DNA of 64,000 nucleotides from contig CADCWG010000086.1 in NCBI GenBank assembly GCA_902806335.1, positions 30,867 to 94,866 on the forward strand, in the 5' to 3' direction. This document shows, in pieces, positions 45,222 through 55,560 of the stretch (positions are counted from its first letter, which is position 1; each line of letters opens with the position of its first letter). The notes under the pieces were generated by a model. The model was not told the origin of the DNA, ran no database searches, and saw only the letters and a list, made by a program, of their open reading frames with translations. The translations under genes were made by a program, and so were the position numbers. The stretch is from an uncultured Thermomicrobiales bacterium. GTDB lineage: Bacteria; Chloroflexota; Chloroflexia; Thermomicrobiales; UBA6265.

Positions 45222-46265
45222 GTGATCGCCCTCGTCGTCGGGCCAGACGCCGCGACCGCGCGCGAGCGGGTCGCTGCCCTCGCCCGCCGGCACGACCCGG
45301 CGGGGAGCAACACGAGCCACGTCGACGGCAGGACCGTCGCCCTCCCGTCATTGATCTCGCAGGTCGGCAGCGTCGGCTTCTTCGCCGAGGGTCGGGTCGT
45401 CGTCGTCCACGACCTGATGGCCCGCGCGTCCCGGGTCCGCGCCGGCGCGGGCGACGACGACGGGGCCGCCGCGCCCGCGCTCGATCTTGCCCCGCTCTTC
45501 GTCGCCGTCCCGCCGGCGAACCTCGTGATCCTGGTCGACCAGGACCTCGCCGGCGTGCCGGCGGCGGTCCGGCGCGCGTTGCCGGCGGACGGGGAGATCG
45601 TCGTCTGCGAGCCGCCCCGCGGGGCGCAACTCGTCGCGTGGCTACAGCGCGCCGCCAGGGAAGCCGGGGGCGACCTCTCGGCACCCGCCGCACGCCATCT
45701 CGCCGGATGGGTCTACCCCCAGACCTGGTCCGCCAGGCCGAACAACCCCCGCTACGACCGGCCGCCGGACCTCGATCGCCTCCGCAACGAGGTCGAGAAA
45801 TTGGTCGCCTACGCGCACCCGGACGGGGTGACGCCGCGTCACATCGAGGCGATGGTGGCGCGCGGCGACGAGGACCAGATCTTCCGGTTCGGGGACGCGG
45901 TCGCGCGCGGGCAGGTCGGCGCGGCGGTCGTCGAGCTGGCCCGGCTGCTCGACGCCGGCGAGGAGCCGTTCCGGATCACGGCCCAGCTCTCGCAGCAGGC
46001 GGAGTTGGCGGCGGTCCTCGCCGCGGCGGGTCCGGGGCGCGAGCCGGCGGCCGTCGGCAAAGACCTCGGGCTACCGAACCCGTCCCGGATGGCCGGTGTG
46101 GCGGCCGCCCGTCGCGGCCGGCCGGCCGACGCCGACCTCCGCGCCCTCGCCGGTGCCCTGGAGGTTGACCGGGCGACGAAGCGCGGCGAGCTTCGCCGGC
46201 CGGAGGACGGCATCTACGCGCTGCTCGCCCATGCCGGCGGCGGACACGGAACGGGCGGCGCCTAG
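45222..46265 (+). CDS. holA: DNA polymerase III subunit delta
   Basis: Clamp-loader subunit that opens the sliding clamp, 347 residues. The fold is AAA-like and weakly conserved: it begins VIALVVGPDAATARERVAAL, then SLISQVGSVGFFAEGRVVVVHDL (the delta motif for clamp contact). LRNEVEKLVAYAHPDGVTPRHIEAMV, EDQIFRFGDAVARGQ and a C-terminal collar region LLDAGEEPFRITAQLSQQAEL follow. The GTG at 45222 follows GGGGAGGAG by about ten bases. The upstream frame (from 45048) is Arg-rich shadow. The gene is convergent with rpsT, a very common pairing that supports the call. Confidence 0.87.
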   Translation: MIALVVGPDAATARERVAALARRHDPAGSNTSHVDGRTVALPSLISQVGSVGFFAEGRVVVVHDLMARASRVRAGAGDDDGAAAPALDLAPLFVAVPPANLVILVDQDLAGVPAAVRRALPADGEIVVCEPPRGAQLVAWLQRAAREAGGDLSAPAARHLAGWVYPQTWSARPNNPRYDRPPDLDRLRNEVEKLVAYAHPDGVTPRHIEAMVARGDEDQIFRFGDAVARGQVGAAVVELARLLDAGEEPFRITAQLSQQAELAAVLAAAGPGREPAAVGKDLGLPNPSRMAGVAAARRGRPADADLRALAGALEVDRATKRGELRRPEDGIYALLAHAGGGHGTGGA

Positions 46266-46330
46266 GTGGCGCCGCCCGCTGCTGCCGCTGCTACCAGACG
46301 TCTCCGGATCGTCCGTGCTGTCGGCGAGCC

Positions 46331-46609
46331 CTACCGGGCCGCCGGCACGGCACCCCGGTTGAATTTCGCCATCAGCCGCGACTTGCGGCGGGCGGCGTTG
46401 TTCTTGTGGATGATGCCCTTGTCCGCGGTGCGGTCAAGCATGCTGACCGCGCGGAGCACCGCCGCCTGGGCCTCGCCCTGGTCGCCGCCGCGAATCGCCG
46501 TCTCCGCCTTCTTGACGAAGGTCCGGCACGCCGACCGGTACGGCCGGTTCCGGAGGCGGTTGCGCTCCGCCTGTCGCACCCGCTTCAGCGCCGCCTTGCT
46601 GTTCGCCAC
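46331..46609 (-). CDS. rpsT: 30S ribosomal protein S20
   Basis: A 92-residue ribosomal protein binding 16S rRNA. Starting at GTG 46609, it reads ANSKAALKRVRQAERNRLRNR, then YRSACRTFVKKAETAI, and ends DKGIIHKNNAARRKSRLMAKFN, all standard S20. GAAGGA lies about ten bases upstream. The frame is open to 46681 but the 24 extra residues are not S20-like. It is convergent with holA and divergent from murJ (133 bp between starts). Confidence 0.97.
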   Translation of the reverse strand: MANSKAALKRVRQAERNRLRNRPYRSACRTFVKKAETAIRGGDQGEAQAAVLRAVSMLDRTADKGIIHKNNAARRKSRLMAKFNRGAVPAAR

Positions 46610-46741
46610 CCTGTCCGATCCTTCCCCTGTGGTCGTGATGGTCACCAAGAAGCCGGGCACGCCGCGACGCGGCGTCGGCAAACCGACCGGCAGATGGTAC
46701 CAGGTTCCGGCGGTGGCCTCAACGCGGCCGGTCGGTCGGTG

Positions 46742-48460
46742 ATGGCGACGACACCCGTCCCGGGGGCCGGGGAGCCGACCCTACCCCTGGTTCCCGCCGC
46801 GCACGCCCCGACGGAGCGGCGACGCGCCGTTCGGACGTCGTCGCCCGCCGGTCTGACCCAGAGCGCGGCGATCGTCTCCCTGGCGTTCGTCGCCAGCCGG
46901 GTGCTCGGGCTCCTGCGGGAGGTCCTCTTCGCCGGCCGGTTCGGCACCGGCGGCGAGGCCAGCGCCTACGCGGCGGCCTTCAAGGTGCCCGATCTCCTCT
47001 TCCTGGTGATCATGGCCGGGTCGTTCGGCGCCGCCTTCATTCCCGTCTACGCCGGCTTCCTGCAGCGCGGCGACGACGAGCGGGCGTGGGCCCTGGCGAC
47101 GGCGGTCCTCAACGCCGCGGCGCTGGCGATCCTGGTCCTCGCCGCGGCGACATTCGTGCTCGCCGGACCGATCGTCCGCTACCTCGTCGCGCCGGGGCTG
47201 TCGCCGCTGTACCAGGACCTGACCGTCGACCTGATGCGGCTGCTGCTGCTCTCCCCGATCCTGCTCGGGCTCGGGATTGCCGCCAAAGGCATCCTCGAGG
47301 CCCAGAACGCCTTCGCGCTGCCCGCGCTGGCGCCCCTGGTCTACAACGCGGCGATCATCGGGGCGCTGCTGGTGCTCGTGCCGCCGTTCGGCATCACCGG
47401 GCTCAGCGTCGGCGTGGTGATCGGTGCCGGGCTGCACTTCGCCATCCAGCTTCCGGGTCTGATCCGATCCGGACTCCGGTGGCGGCCTCGGCTCGACCTC
47501 CACACGGCCGGCCTCTCGGACGTCTGGCGCCTGCTGGTACCACGGGTGGTCGGGCAGGCTGCCTTCCAGATCAACTTCGTGATCGTCACCGCGTTCGCGT
47601 CCCGCGAGGGCGACGCCGGGATCATCGCCCTCAACTACGCCTGGCAGCTGATGATGCTGCCCCACGGCGTGTTGGCGTTGAGCGTCTCGACGGTGATCTT
47701 CCCGACGATGGCTCGGCTCTGGTCGGAGGGCAGGGCCGACGCGCTCTCCCAGACCTTCGAGCGCGGCCTTCGGCCGCTCCTCTACCTCACCATCCCGGCG
47801 GCGATCGGGCTGTTCGCCTTCCGCGACGGGATCGTCTCGGTCATCTACGGCTGGGGCGCGTTCGACGCCGCCTCGGCGCGGGCGGTGGCGCCGCCGCTCG
47901 CCTGGTTCGCGCTCGGGTTGGTCTTCTATGCCCTCGTCGAGGTGCTGACGCGGACCTTCTACGCGATGCAGGACACCCGCACCCCGGTGATCGCCGGCGT
48001 CGCGATCATCGTCCTCAACGTCGCGCTCTGTGCGGCGCTGGTCGGTCCGCTCGGGCTGGCCGGGTTGGCGCTCAGTCTGAGCCTCTCCACCGCGGTCGAG
48101 GCGACGATCCTCGCGGTAGTGCTCGTGCGGCGCCTTGGCGCGCGCCAGCCAGGCTTCGGCTTCTGGCTGTTCCGGGTGACCATGGCGGCCCTCGCCCTCG
48201 GCGGGCTGGTCTGGGCCATGGCTCCGTCACTCTCCGACGTCACGGTGCCGGGCGCCGCCCCACGTATCCTCCAGGTGGCCCTCCTGGGGTTCGCCGTCGG
48301 CATCGCGGGGCTGGGCTACGGGTTGGTCTCCCTCATCGGGGGCGTCGAGGAGCTCTCCCAGGTCGGCGTGCCGCTGGGACGCCGCCTGGCGCCTCTGGCG
48401 CGCCGGGCCGCCCGCCGGGTGCCGGTGCTCGGGCGGGTGACGCGCCGGGAACGGCGCTGA
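46742..48460 (+). CDS. murJ: Lipid II flippase MurJ
   Basis: Flips the peptidoglycan precursor lipid II across the membrane. The 572-residue protein has about 14 membrane segments of the MVF/MATE fold. Family runs are SRVLGLLREVLFAGRFGTGGEASAY, FKVPDLLFLVIMAGSFGAAFIPVY, APLVYNAAIIGA, NYAWQLMMLPHGVLALSVSTVIFP and LTRTFYAMQDTRTPVIAG. The N-terminal 35 residues and C-terminal 40 residues (Arg-rich) are soluble. The start ATG 46742 lies in an Arg-rich region with no strong ribosome site. It is followed by lepA, mazG and aspS on the same strand. Confidence 0.96.
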   Translation: MATTPVPGAGEPTLPLVPAAHAPTERRRAVRTSSPAGLTQSAAIVSLAFVASRVLGLLREVLFAGRFGTGGEASAYAAAFKVPDLLFLVIMAGSFGAAFIPVYAGFLQRGDDERAWALATAVLNAAALAILVLAAATFVLAGPIVRYLVAPGLSPLYQDLTVDLMRLLLLSPILLGLGIAAKGILEAQNAFALPALAPLVYNAAIIGALLVLVPPFGITGLSVGVVIGAGLHFAIQLPGLIRSGLRWRPRLDLHTAGLSDVWRLLVPRVVGQAAFQINFVIVTAFASREGDAGIIALNYAWQLMMLPHGVLALSVSTVIFPTMARLWSEGRADALSQTFERGLRPLLYLTIPAAIGLFAFRDGIVSVIYGWGAFDAASARAVAPPLAWFALGLVFYALVEVLTRTFYAMQDTRTPVIAGVAIIVLNVALCAALVGPLGLAGLALSLSLSTAVEATILAVVLVRRLGARQPGFGFWLFRVTMAALALGGLVWAMAPSLSDVTVPGAAPRILQVALLGFAVGIAGLGYGLVSLIGGVEELSQVGVPLGRRLAPLARRAARRVPVLGRVTRRERR

Positions 48461-48530
48461 GGGGCGAACGACTATACTGGGTCGTCCTTCGCATTCACCC
48501 GCGCACGACATATCCGGATAAAGCCACCGC

Positions 48531-50369
48531 ATGGACGAAACCCAGACCCAGCCGCGAATCCGCAACTTCAGCATCATCGCCCACATCGACCACGGCAAGT
48601 CGACCCTCGCCGACCGCCTGCTCGAGCAGACGCAGACCGTCAGCCGACGCCAGATGGTCGACCAGGTCCTCGACTCGATGGACCTGGAGCGCGAGAAGGG
48701 GATCACGATCAAGGCCCGCGCCGTCCGAATGGCGTACGAAGCCAAGGACGGGGAGCGCTACGAGCTCAACCTGATCGACACACCCGGCCACGTCGACTTC
48801 TCGTACGAGGTCAGCCGGAGCCTGGCCGCCTGCGAGGGGGCGCTGCTGGTCGTCGACGCCGCGCAGGGCATCGAAGCCCAGACCATGGCCAACGTCTACC
48901 TCGCCCTCGAGCACGACCTGGCCATCGTCGCGGTGATCAACAAGATCGACCTCCCGAACGCCGAGCCGGAGCGGGTGGCCGCCGAGGTGGGGCAGTTCAT
49001 CGGGCTGCTCGACGACGAGGTGATCTTCGCCTCCGCGAAGGAGGGCCGCGGGATCACCGAGATCCTGGAAGCGGTGGTGGCCAAGGTTCCGGCTCCGACC
49101 GGCCGCCGTGAGGCCCCCACCCGAGCCTTGATCTTCGACTCGCACTACGATGCCTACAAGGGCGTGATCGCCTACGTGAAGGTGGTCGACGGCGCCATCG
49201 GCCGCAACGATCGGATCCGGTTGATCGGCACCGGCAAGGAGGTCGACCTCCTGGAGGTCGGCTTCTTCGGCCCCGACATGCAGCAGGTCCCTGAGCTGAC
49301 CGCCGGCGAGGTCGGCTACCTCGCGACCGGGCTGAAGGCGGTCAAGGACTGCCAGGTGGGCGATACGGTGACGCTCGCCGCCCGGCCGGCCGCGGCGGCC
49401 CTGCCGGGGTATCGCCCGGCCAAGCCGATGGTGTTCGCCGGGCTCTATCCCACGGAGGCGAACGCCTTTCCCCTCCTCCGCGACGCGCTCGAGCGGTTGA
49501 AGCTGAACGACGCCTCGCTGACCTACGAGCCCGAGTCGTCGCTCGCCCTCGGCTTCGGCTTCCGGTGCGGCTTCCTCGGGCTGCTCCACATGGAGATCAT
49601 CCAGGAGCGGTTGGAGCGGGAGTACGACATCGATCTCCTCGCGACCGCTCCGAGCGTCGAGTACGAGGTCGTTCTTCGCGGCGACAAGACGATCAAGGTC
49701 GACAATCCCGCCGAGCTCCCCTCACCGGGCGAGATCGAGGAGATCCGCGAGCCCTGGATGGCGATCAACGTGATCGTGCCGTCGCGCTACATCGGCGCGG
49801 TGATGGAGCTGGTCACCGGGAAGCGGGGCGTCTACGACGAGCTTGTCTACCTCGACGAGGAGCGGGTCCAGCTCAAGTTCGACATGCCGCTCGGCGAGTT
49901 GATCGTCGACTTCTACGATCAGCTCAAGAGCCGGACCCAGGGCTACGCGTCGCTCGACTACAGCTTCGCCGAGCTGCGGCCGGCGGACCTGGTCAAGCTC
50001 GACGTCCTGGTCAACGGCGCGCCGGTCGACGCCCTCTCGCTGATCTCCCACCGGGACGACGCCTACTACAAGGGCCGGGAGCTGGTGCAGGCCCTCCGCG
50101 CGCTGATCCCGCGCCAGATGTTCGACGTTCCGGTTCAGGCGTCGATCGGCAGCCGGATCATCGCCCGGGAGACCATCCGGGCGATGCGCAAGAACGTCCT
50201 TGCCAAGTGCTACGGCGGCGACGTGAGCCGGAAGCGCAAGCTGCTCGAGAAGCAGAAGGAGGGCAAGGCGCGGATGAAGATCGTCGGCAACGTCGAGATC
50301 CCGCAGGAAGCCTTCATGGCCGTCCTTAGCCTCGGGGGCGGCGACAAGGCCGTCGCCGCCAAGGACTGA
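48531..50369 (+). CDS. lepA: Elongation factor 4 (LepA)
   Basis: Ribosomal GTPase that back-translocates or aids initiation and 30S biogenesis, 612 residues. GTPase motifs: G1 [10 protein letters not shown]2 [16 protein letters not shown]3 [13 protein letters not shown]4 [10 protein letters not shown], and G5 ASAKEGRGI. LepA-specific parts include [15 protein letters not shown] and the C-terminal [28 protein letters not shown] region. A TATACT sequence (48473-48478) lies 53 bases before the ATG without a clear -35. The mazG GTG starts one base after its stop. Confidence 0.98.
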   Translation: MDETQTQPRIRNFSIIAHIDHGKSTLADRLLEQTQTVSRRQMVDQVLDSMDLEREKGITIKARAVRMAYEAKDGERYELNLIDTPGHVDFSYEVSRSLAACEGALLVVDAAQGIEAQTMANVYLALEHDLAIVAVINKIDLPNAEPERVAAEVGQFIGLLDDEVIFASAKEGRGITEILEAVVAKVPAPTGRREAPTRALIFDSHYDAYKGVIAYVKVVDGAIGRNDRIRLIGTGKEVDLLEVGFFGPDMQQVPELTAGEVGYLATGLKAVKDCQVGDTVTLAARPAAAALPGYRPAKPMVFAGLYPTEANAFPLLRDALERLKLNDASLTYEPESSLALGFGFRCGFLGLLHMEIIQERLEREYDIDLLATAPSVEYEVVLRGDKTIKVDNPAELPSPGEIEEIREPWMAINVIVPSRYIGAVMELVTGKRGVYDELVYLDEERVQLKFDMPLGELIVDFYDQLKSRTQGYASLDYSFAELRPADLVKLDVLVNGAPVDALSLISHRDDAYYKGRELVQALRALIPRQMFDVPVQASIGSRIIARETIRAMRKNVLAKCYGGDVSRKRKLLEKQKEGKARMKIVGNVEIPQEAFMAVLSLGGGDKAVAAKD

Positions 50370-50370
50370 C

Positions 50371-51849
50371 GTGCCGATCTCCCAACGTTCGGTCCTTCCC
50401 CCGCAGGTCGAGGGCGCGGCTCCGGAGGACCTCGAACTTCCTGCGGTCCCTACCGTGGTTCCTACCGTGGAGGCAAAGCGGCGGTTGTTCGTGGTCGGGC
50501 TCGGGCCGGGAGATCCCGGTGACCGCACCGTGGCGGTGCAGCGCGCGCTCGACGGCGCCGCCCGGATCGTGCTCAGGACCGCCGTCCACCCTGGTCTGGA
50601 CGACCTGGTAGGCGACCCCCGGGTGGTGACGTGCGACGACCTGTACGATTCCCTGCCGACCTTCGATGCCGTGTACGACGCCGTGGTGGAGCGGGTGCTC
50701 ACGGCGGCGACTGCCCCGGGGTCGACGGTCTTCGCCGTACCAGGTCATCCCCTCTTCGGCGAGCGAACCGTCCGGTTGCTGCTCAAGCGCCTGGACGACA
50801 CTGATTCCCAGACCGATCTCGAAGTGACCGTCCTGCAGGGCGTGAGCGCCTTCGACGCGGTCGCGTCGGCGCTGCGCGTGGATCTGATGGCCGAGCAGGT
50901 CCAGACGATCGACGCGCTTGAAGTGCGGGACGTGCTGGCATCGGAGCCGTTCGCGGCTGGCCAGATGACGGTCGATCCGTATCGTCCCATCCTCGTGATG
51001 CAGGTCTACGACGAGTTCGTCCGAGGGCAAGTTCATCAGTTTTTAGCCGATATGTTGCCCAACGAGCAACCGGTGGTGGTTGCTCGTGCTGGCTCTGTCC
51101 ACGGCGAGGAGACGACGACTCGTGTGTCGCTCCGCGCACTCAGCGACGTCCCGGTTGATCACCTCACGTCGGTCTACGTCTCCCCTGCCGCCCCCCTCGG
51201 CGCCCCGCGCGTCTTCGCGACGCTCGAGCGGATCGTCGCCCGACTCCGCGCGCCGGGCGGATGTCCCTGGGATCGGGTGCAGAGCGCGCGATCCCTCCGG
51301 GGTGCGCTCCTCGACGAGGCCTACGAGGTGGTCGACGCGATCGACGCGGACGATGAGGAGAACCTGGCCGAAGAACTCGGTGACCTGCTGCTCCTGATCG
51401 TCATGCAGGCCCAGATCGCCGCGGAGCGCGGCGACTTCTCGTTTGCGGATGTCGTCCAGTCGATCTCCACCAAGCTGATCCGCCGTCACCCCCACGTCTT
51501 CGGCGACCAGGCGGCGGCCACCCCTGACGAGGTCGTCCAGACATGGGACCGGGTGAAGGCGGAGGAGCGCCGCCGCGGCGGCGCTCCTCCGAGGTCCGAC
51601 GACCCGATCGAGCGGCTGCCCCGATCGATGCCCGCGCTCGAACGGACGGCACGCATCGTTCGAAAGCAGACGCGTCCAACCGAGCCCCGTGGCGAATCTC
51701 CCGGCGACCGCCTCCTCGACGAGGTGGAGGCAATCGTGGCTCGGGGCCTCGACCCGGAATCGACCTTGCTTGCCGCGCTTCGCAGGCGGTATGGGTCCGC
51801 GCCCACCGCGGCTCCGTCCGCTCCCGCCGAGATCCGACCTGCCCCTTGA
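50371..51849 (+). CDS. mazG: Nucleoside triphosphate pyrophosphohydrolase MazG fused to a tetrapyrrole methylase-like domain
   Basis: A 492-residue YabN-type fusion. Residues 38-270 form a SAM-dependent tetrapyrrole methylase-like (uroporphyrin III methylase) fold, starting LFVVGLGPGDPGDRTV with AVPGHPLFGERTVRLLL. The MazG domain follows from about 285: GGCPWDRVQSARSLRGALLDEAYEVVDAID, then the metal-binding EELGDLLLLIVMQAQIA. Next come RRHPHVFGD and a degenerate second half. MazG removes aberrant NTPs; the methylase-like domain in YabN has no settled activity. Its start directly follows lepA, so both are likely translated from one mRNA. Confidence 0.93.
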   Translation: MPISQRSVLPPQVEGAAPEDLELPAVPTVVPTVEAKRRLFVVGLGPGDPGDRTVAVQRALDGAARIVLRTAVHPGLDDLVGDPRVVTCDDLYDSLPTFDAVYDAVVERVLTAATAPGSTVFAVPGHPLFGERTVRLLLKRLDDTDSQTDLEVTVLQGVSAFDAVASALRVDLMAEQVQTIDALEVRDVLASEPFAAGQMTVDPYRPILVMQVYDEFVRGQVHQFLADMLPNEQPVVVARAGSVHGEETTTRVSLRALSDVPVDHLTSVYVSPAAPLGAPRVFATLERIVARLRAPGGCPWDRVQSARSLRGALLDEAYEVVDAIDADDEENLAEELGDLLLLIVMQAQIAAERGDFSFADVVQSISTKLIRRHPHVFGDQAAATPDEVVQTWDRVKAEERRRGGAPPRSDDPIERLPRSMPALERTARIVRKQTRPTEPRGESPGDRLLDEVEAIVARGLDPESTLLAALRRRYGSAPTAAPSAPAEIRPAP

Positions 51850-51881
51850 TCCGGCCGCAGACCAGTGGAGAACAACCGACC

Positions 51882-53717
51882 GTGACCGCAACCTCCGACC
51901 GCTCCCATCCGAATCCCGTCGCCTCCCGGCACGAACACGGCAGGTTGACGTGCGGCTCGCTGCGCGTCGACGACGCTGGCCGGTCAGTGACACTCCGCGG
52001 GTGGGTGAACCGACGTCGGGACCTCGGGGGCCTGATCTTCGTCGACCTGCGCGACCGGTACGGGATCACCCAGGTGGTCTTCAACCCACAGGTCGTCCCG
52101 GCGGCCCACGAGGTGGCGAGCCGCGTCCGCGGCGAGTTCGTGCTCGAGATCACGGGGACGGTACGGCCACGGCCTGAGGGAACCGCGAACCCGAACCTCG
52201 CGACGGGCGAGATCGAGGTCGAGGCGTCGGCGGTCGCCGTCCTGAACGAGGCCAAGACCCCGCCGTTCTACATCAACGAAGAGGTGGAGGTCGACGAGGC
52301 ACTGCGCCTCCAGTATCGCTACCTTGACCTGCGCCGACCGGGCATGCAGTCGAACGTGCTCCTACGACACCGCCTTGTCAAGCGCATGCGTGACTACCTC
52401 GATGCGCGCGGATTCTGCGAGGTCGAGACGCCCTGCCTGATCAAGAGCACCCCCGAGGGGGCGCGGGATTTCCTCGTCCCGAGCAGCGCCCATCCGGGCA
52501 CGTTCTACGCACTCCCCCAGTCGCCCCAGCAGATGAAGCAGCTCCTCATGGTCGCCGGGCTGGACCGGTACTTCCAGATCGCCCGCTGCTTCCGGGACGA
52601 GGCCCAGCGGGCCGACCGCCAGCCGGAGTTCACCCAGCTCGACCTTGAGATGTCGTTCGTCGGCCAGGACGACGTGATGGCGCTGATGGAAGCGCTCTAC
52701 GTCGAGCTCGTGAAGGAGCACGGGGGCAAACGCATCCAGGAGGTGCCGTTCCCTCGCCTCACCTACGCCGATGCCATGGCCCGCTTCGGCAGCGACCGGC
52801 CGGACCTCCGCTTCGGCCTGGAGATCCAGGATGTCGGTCCGGCCCTCGCCGGGACAGGCTTCAAGGCGTTCGCGACCGTGCTCGAAGCCGGTGGCCAGGT
52901 GAAGGCGATCGTCGCCACCGGCTGCGGATCGTACAGTCGCCGGGAGATCGACGGCCTGACCGAGATCGCCAAGCGTGCCGGCGCCAAGGGCCTGGCGACG
53001 ATCGCCGTCGAATCGAACGGCGTCCGCTCGCCCATCGCCAAGTTCCTCCGCGAGCAGGAGCAGCAGGCCCTCACGAGCGACATCGGTGCGTCGCCAGGCG
53101 ACCTCGTGCTGCTGGTCGCGGACGAGGCGGCGACCGTCGCCAAGGTGCTCTCCGCACTCCGCACCGAACTCGGGACGGCCCTCGGGCTGGGCGACCCGAG
53201 TGTGCTGGCGTTCTGCTGGGTCACCGAGTTCCCACTCCTGGAGTGGGACGAAGACGGGAGTCGCTGGGACGCGACCCACAACCCGTTCTCGGGCTACCTG
53301 CCCGAGGACGAGCCGCTCCTCGACACCGACCCGGGTTCGGTACGCGCGCTCCAGTACGACCTGGTGGCCAATGGCGCCGAGCTCGGCGGGGGCAGCGTTC
53401 GGCTCCACCGGCGCGCCGAGCAGGAGCGGATCTTCGCCCTGATGGGCTACGACCGGTCGGCCATGGCCGACCGCTTCGGTGCGCTCCTCGATGCGCTGGA
53501 GTACGGTGCCCCCCCGCACGGGGGGATCGCCATGGGCGTGGATCGCCTCGTCGCGCTGCTGACCGACGCGCCGAGCATCCGCGACGTGATCGCCTTTCCC
53601 AAGAGCCAGCGCGGGATCGACATGATGTTCGACGCGCCGTCCGCGGTGGACCAGACCCAGCTCGAGGAGTTGGGCCTCAGCGTGGCGGTCCCGTCGTCCA
53701 ACTCGACCAACCCGTGA
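51882..53717 (+). CDS. aspS: Aspartyl-tRNA synthetase
   Basis: Charges tRNA-Asp, 611 residues, bacterial type with the GAD insertion. It has the OB-fold start (LRGWVNRRRDLGGLIFVDLRDR), class II motif 1 (LRRPGMQSN), motif 2 (YFQIARCFRDEAQRADRQPEFTQLD), and motif 3 at the end (GIAMGVDRLVALLTD). A GAD-type domain lies between motifs 2 and 3, and the C-terminus is QLEELGLSV. The RRRDLG at the OB loop matches tRNA-Asp-specific enzymes rather than those with His there, which hints at a discriminating enzyme. The start GTG at 51882 has GGAG upstream. A short 7-bp hairpin (53717-53738) overlaps its end. Confidence 0.97.
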   Translation: MTATSDRSHPNPVASRHEHGRLTCGSLRVDDAGRSVTLRGWVNRRRDLGGLIFVDLRDRYGITQVVFNPQVVPAAHEVASRVRGEFVLEITGTVRPRPEGTANPNLATGEIEVEASAVAVLNEAKTPPFYINEEVEVDEALRLQYRYLDLRRPGMQSNVLLRHRLVKRMRDYLDARGFCEVETPCLIKSTPEGARDFLVPSSAHPGTFYALPQSPQQMKQLLMVAGLDRYFQIARCFRDEAQRADRQPEFTQLDLEMSFVGQDDVMALMEALYVELVKEHGGKRIQEVPFPRLTYADAMARFGSDRPDLRFGLEIQDVGPALAGTGFKAFATVLEAGGQVKAIVATGCGSYSRREIDGLTEIAKRAGAKGLATIAVESNGVRSPIAKFLREQEQQALTSDIGASPGDLVLLVADEAATVAKVLSALRTELGTALGLGDPSVLAFCWVTEFPLLEWDEDGSRWDATHNPFSGYLPEDEPLLDTDPGSVRALQYDLVANGAELGGGSVRLHRRAEQERIFALMGYDRSAMADRFGALLDALEYGAPPHGGIAMGVDRLVALLTDAPSIRDVIAFPKSQRGIDMMFDAPSAVDQTQLEELGLSVAVPSSNSTNP

Positions 53718-54042
53718 TCCGGGCCGTCCACCCCGGATAGACGCGGCTTGACGCCAAGCGGAGTCCGACACCGCTCCCGGCCGATCAGTGGTGGCATTGG
53801 CGGCGCGGGCGGCAGGACCGGCCCAGGCAAGACCCAAGACCAGGGCCGAGGGACGAAGTCGCCTGCCATTCCGTGGGGCGATGCACCGGCGACCTGTCCG
53901 ATTCGCCATCGGCCGGAGCCGCCAAGTACTTGGTCACCACCTCGCTCGACGCTCTGCGGCGCACGTCCGATGATGACGATCGGTCCGGTGCATTATCCCG
54001 CCGCGATCACGCCTCTGGTCCGCCAACGTCACCCGCCCTAGG
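53718..54042. other. Intergenic region between the convergent aspS and murE genes
   Basis: About 325 bases. A small hairpin (ATCCGGG / CCCGGAT, loop eight bases) at 53717-53738 may terminate aspS. The rest shows no gene-like frame or other feature I can support. Confidence 0.45.
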
Positions 54043-55560
54043 TCACGCCTCAGAGAAGCTAGCCTCTGCCAGAGCCTGACGCGCTTCCGCGGCCTCGTCC
54101 CAGGGACGCTTCTCGCGGCCCCAGATGATGCTCGTCTCGTGGCCCTTCCCCGCCAGGAGTACGCAATCACCGGCGCGCGCCCAACCGATCGCGAGCTGGA
54201 TCGCCTCCCGCCGATCGACCACGGCGAACACGTTCTCACCCGCGATGGCTCCTGCCTCGACGGCGCCGGCAACGATCTGGGCGACGATCTTCTCGGGGTC
54301 CTCGTTGCGCGGGTCCTCGCTGGTCGCGATCGTCACGTCGGCGAGGCGGGCTCCGACAGCCCCCTGGAGCGCCCGCTTGGCGACGTCCCGCTCCCCCGCG
54401 CTGCCGAAGACGGCGATCACCCGTCCGCCTGGGTGGAGGTCGCGGAGCAGCGAGATCACCTTCGCCAGGGACTCTGGCGTGTGCGCGTAGTCGACCACCA
54501 CCGAGAACGGCTGCCCGGCGTCGACCCGTGCCAGGCGGCCGGGGATGTCGGGCGCGGCTTCCAGACCTCGCTTCACCTCCGTCAGGGTCAGCCCCGAGGC
54601 CAGACCGACGGACGCCGCGCAGAGCGCGTTCTCGACGTTGAACGATCCGATCAGCGGGAACCGGACTGCCTCGGTCATTCCCCCATGGCTCAGATCGAAC
54701 CGCGTCCCCTTCGGTCCCGGTTGGACCGATGTCGCCAGAACGTCGGCCGCGGCACCGTGCGCGCTGAACATGAGCAGCGTCGCGCCGGCCGCGAACGGGA
54801 GCATCGCCCGCGCGCCGGGGTCGTCGGCGTTCACCACCGCGGTACCGCCGGTACTACCTACCCGCTCGAAGAGGATCCCCTTCGCCCGGCGGTACGCCTC
54901 GAGCGTCCCGTGGTGCTCCAGGTGCTCGTGAGTCACATTGGTCACCGCGCCGATCCGGAACCGCACCTCGTCGAGGCGATGCAGGTCGAGGCCGTGGGAG
55001 GTCGCCTCGACGATCGCCCAGTCGACCCGGTCGTCGGCCATCGCGCGGAGGTACCGCTGCACGTCCACCGACTCGGGTGTCGTCTGCCGGCTCGCGTGAC
55101 GGTCGACCCAGTCGCCGATCCTGACCGCGACCGTGCCGATCATCCCGGTGCGTCGCCCGGCCCGGCGCAGGATCGCATCGACGAGAAAGCTGGTGGTCGT
55201 CTTCCCATCGGTGCCGGTGATCCCGATGACGGGCATCTGGTCCGACGGCCGCCCGAAGAAGGCCGCAGCGATCGGCGCGAGGGCAGCTCGCGAGGAGGGA
55301 ACGACGACCTGAGGGACGGCCCAGTTGCCCCCTTCTTCCACCAGCACCGCGGACGCTCCACGGTCGACCGCGTCGGCAACGAAGGCGTGACCGTCGTAGT
55401 CGGCCCCCCTGAGGGCGGCGAAGAGGTCGCCTGGCCGGACCGCTCGGGAGTCGAAGGTTATCCCGAGGACCTCGACCTCCCGATCACCCACCACCCGGGT
55501 CCTCGGTGCCGCGTCCGCCAGGGCGCCGACCCCGATGGGAGGGCGCCGGACGTCAACCAC
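54043..55560 (-). CDS. murE: UDP-N-acetylmuramyl-tripeptide synthetase (MurE), diamino acid not meso-DAP by motif
   Basis: Adds the third amino acid to UDP-MurNAc-L-Ala-D-Glu. The 505-residue protein has the Mur ligase ATP loop ITGTDGKTTT (114-123), EATSHGLDLHRLDE (185-198), and THEHLEHHGT (210-219). A carbamylated-Lys region is YRRAKG (223-228), and GRLARVDAGQPFSVVVDYAHTPESL (341-365) follows. Where meso-DAP-adding enzymes have DNPR, this one has SEDPRNEDP (EDPR at 415-418). That argues for lysine or ornithine instead; ornithine has been reported in walls of related Chloroflexota. It overlaps the femX start by eight bases at its end. Confidence 0.95.
   Translation of the reverse strand: MVDVRRPPIGVGALADAAPRTRVVGDREVEVLGITFDSRAVRPGDLFAALRGADYDGHAFVADAVDRGASAVLVEEGGNWAVPQVVVPSSRAALAPIAAAFFGRPSDQMPVIGITGTDGKTTTSFLVDAILRRAGRRTGMIGTVAVRIGDWVDRHASRQTTPESVDVQRYLRAMADDRVDWAIVEATSHGLDLHRLDEVRFRIGAVTNVTHEHLEHHGTLEAYRRAKGILFERVGSTGGTAVVNADDPGARAMLPFAAGATLLMFSAHGAAADVLATSVQPGPKGTRFDLSHGGMTEAVRFPLIGSFNVENALCAASVGLASGLTLTEVKRGLEAAPDIPGRLARVDAGQPFSVVVDYAHTPESLAKVISLLRDLHPGGRVIAVFGSAGERDVAKRALQGAVGARLADVTIATSEDPRNEDPEKIVAQIVAGAVEAGAIAGENVFAVVDRREAIQLAIGWARAGDCVLLAGKGHETSIIWGREKRPWDEAAEARQALAEASFSEA

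Noticed and set aside
48473..48478. TATACT before lepA as a full promoter
   Set aside because: No -35 hexamer at 16-18 bases and no TGn extension, so I mention it only in the lepA entry.
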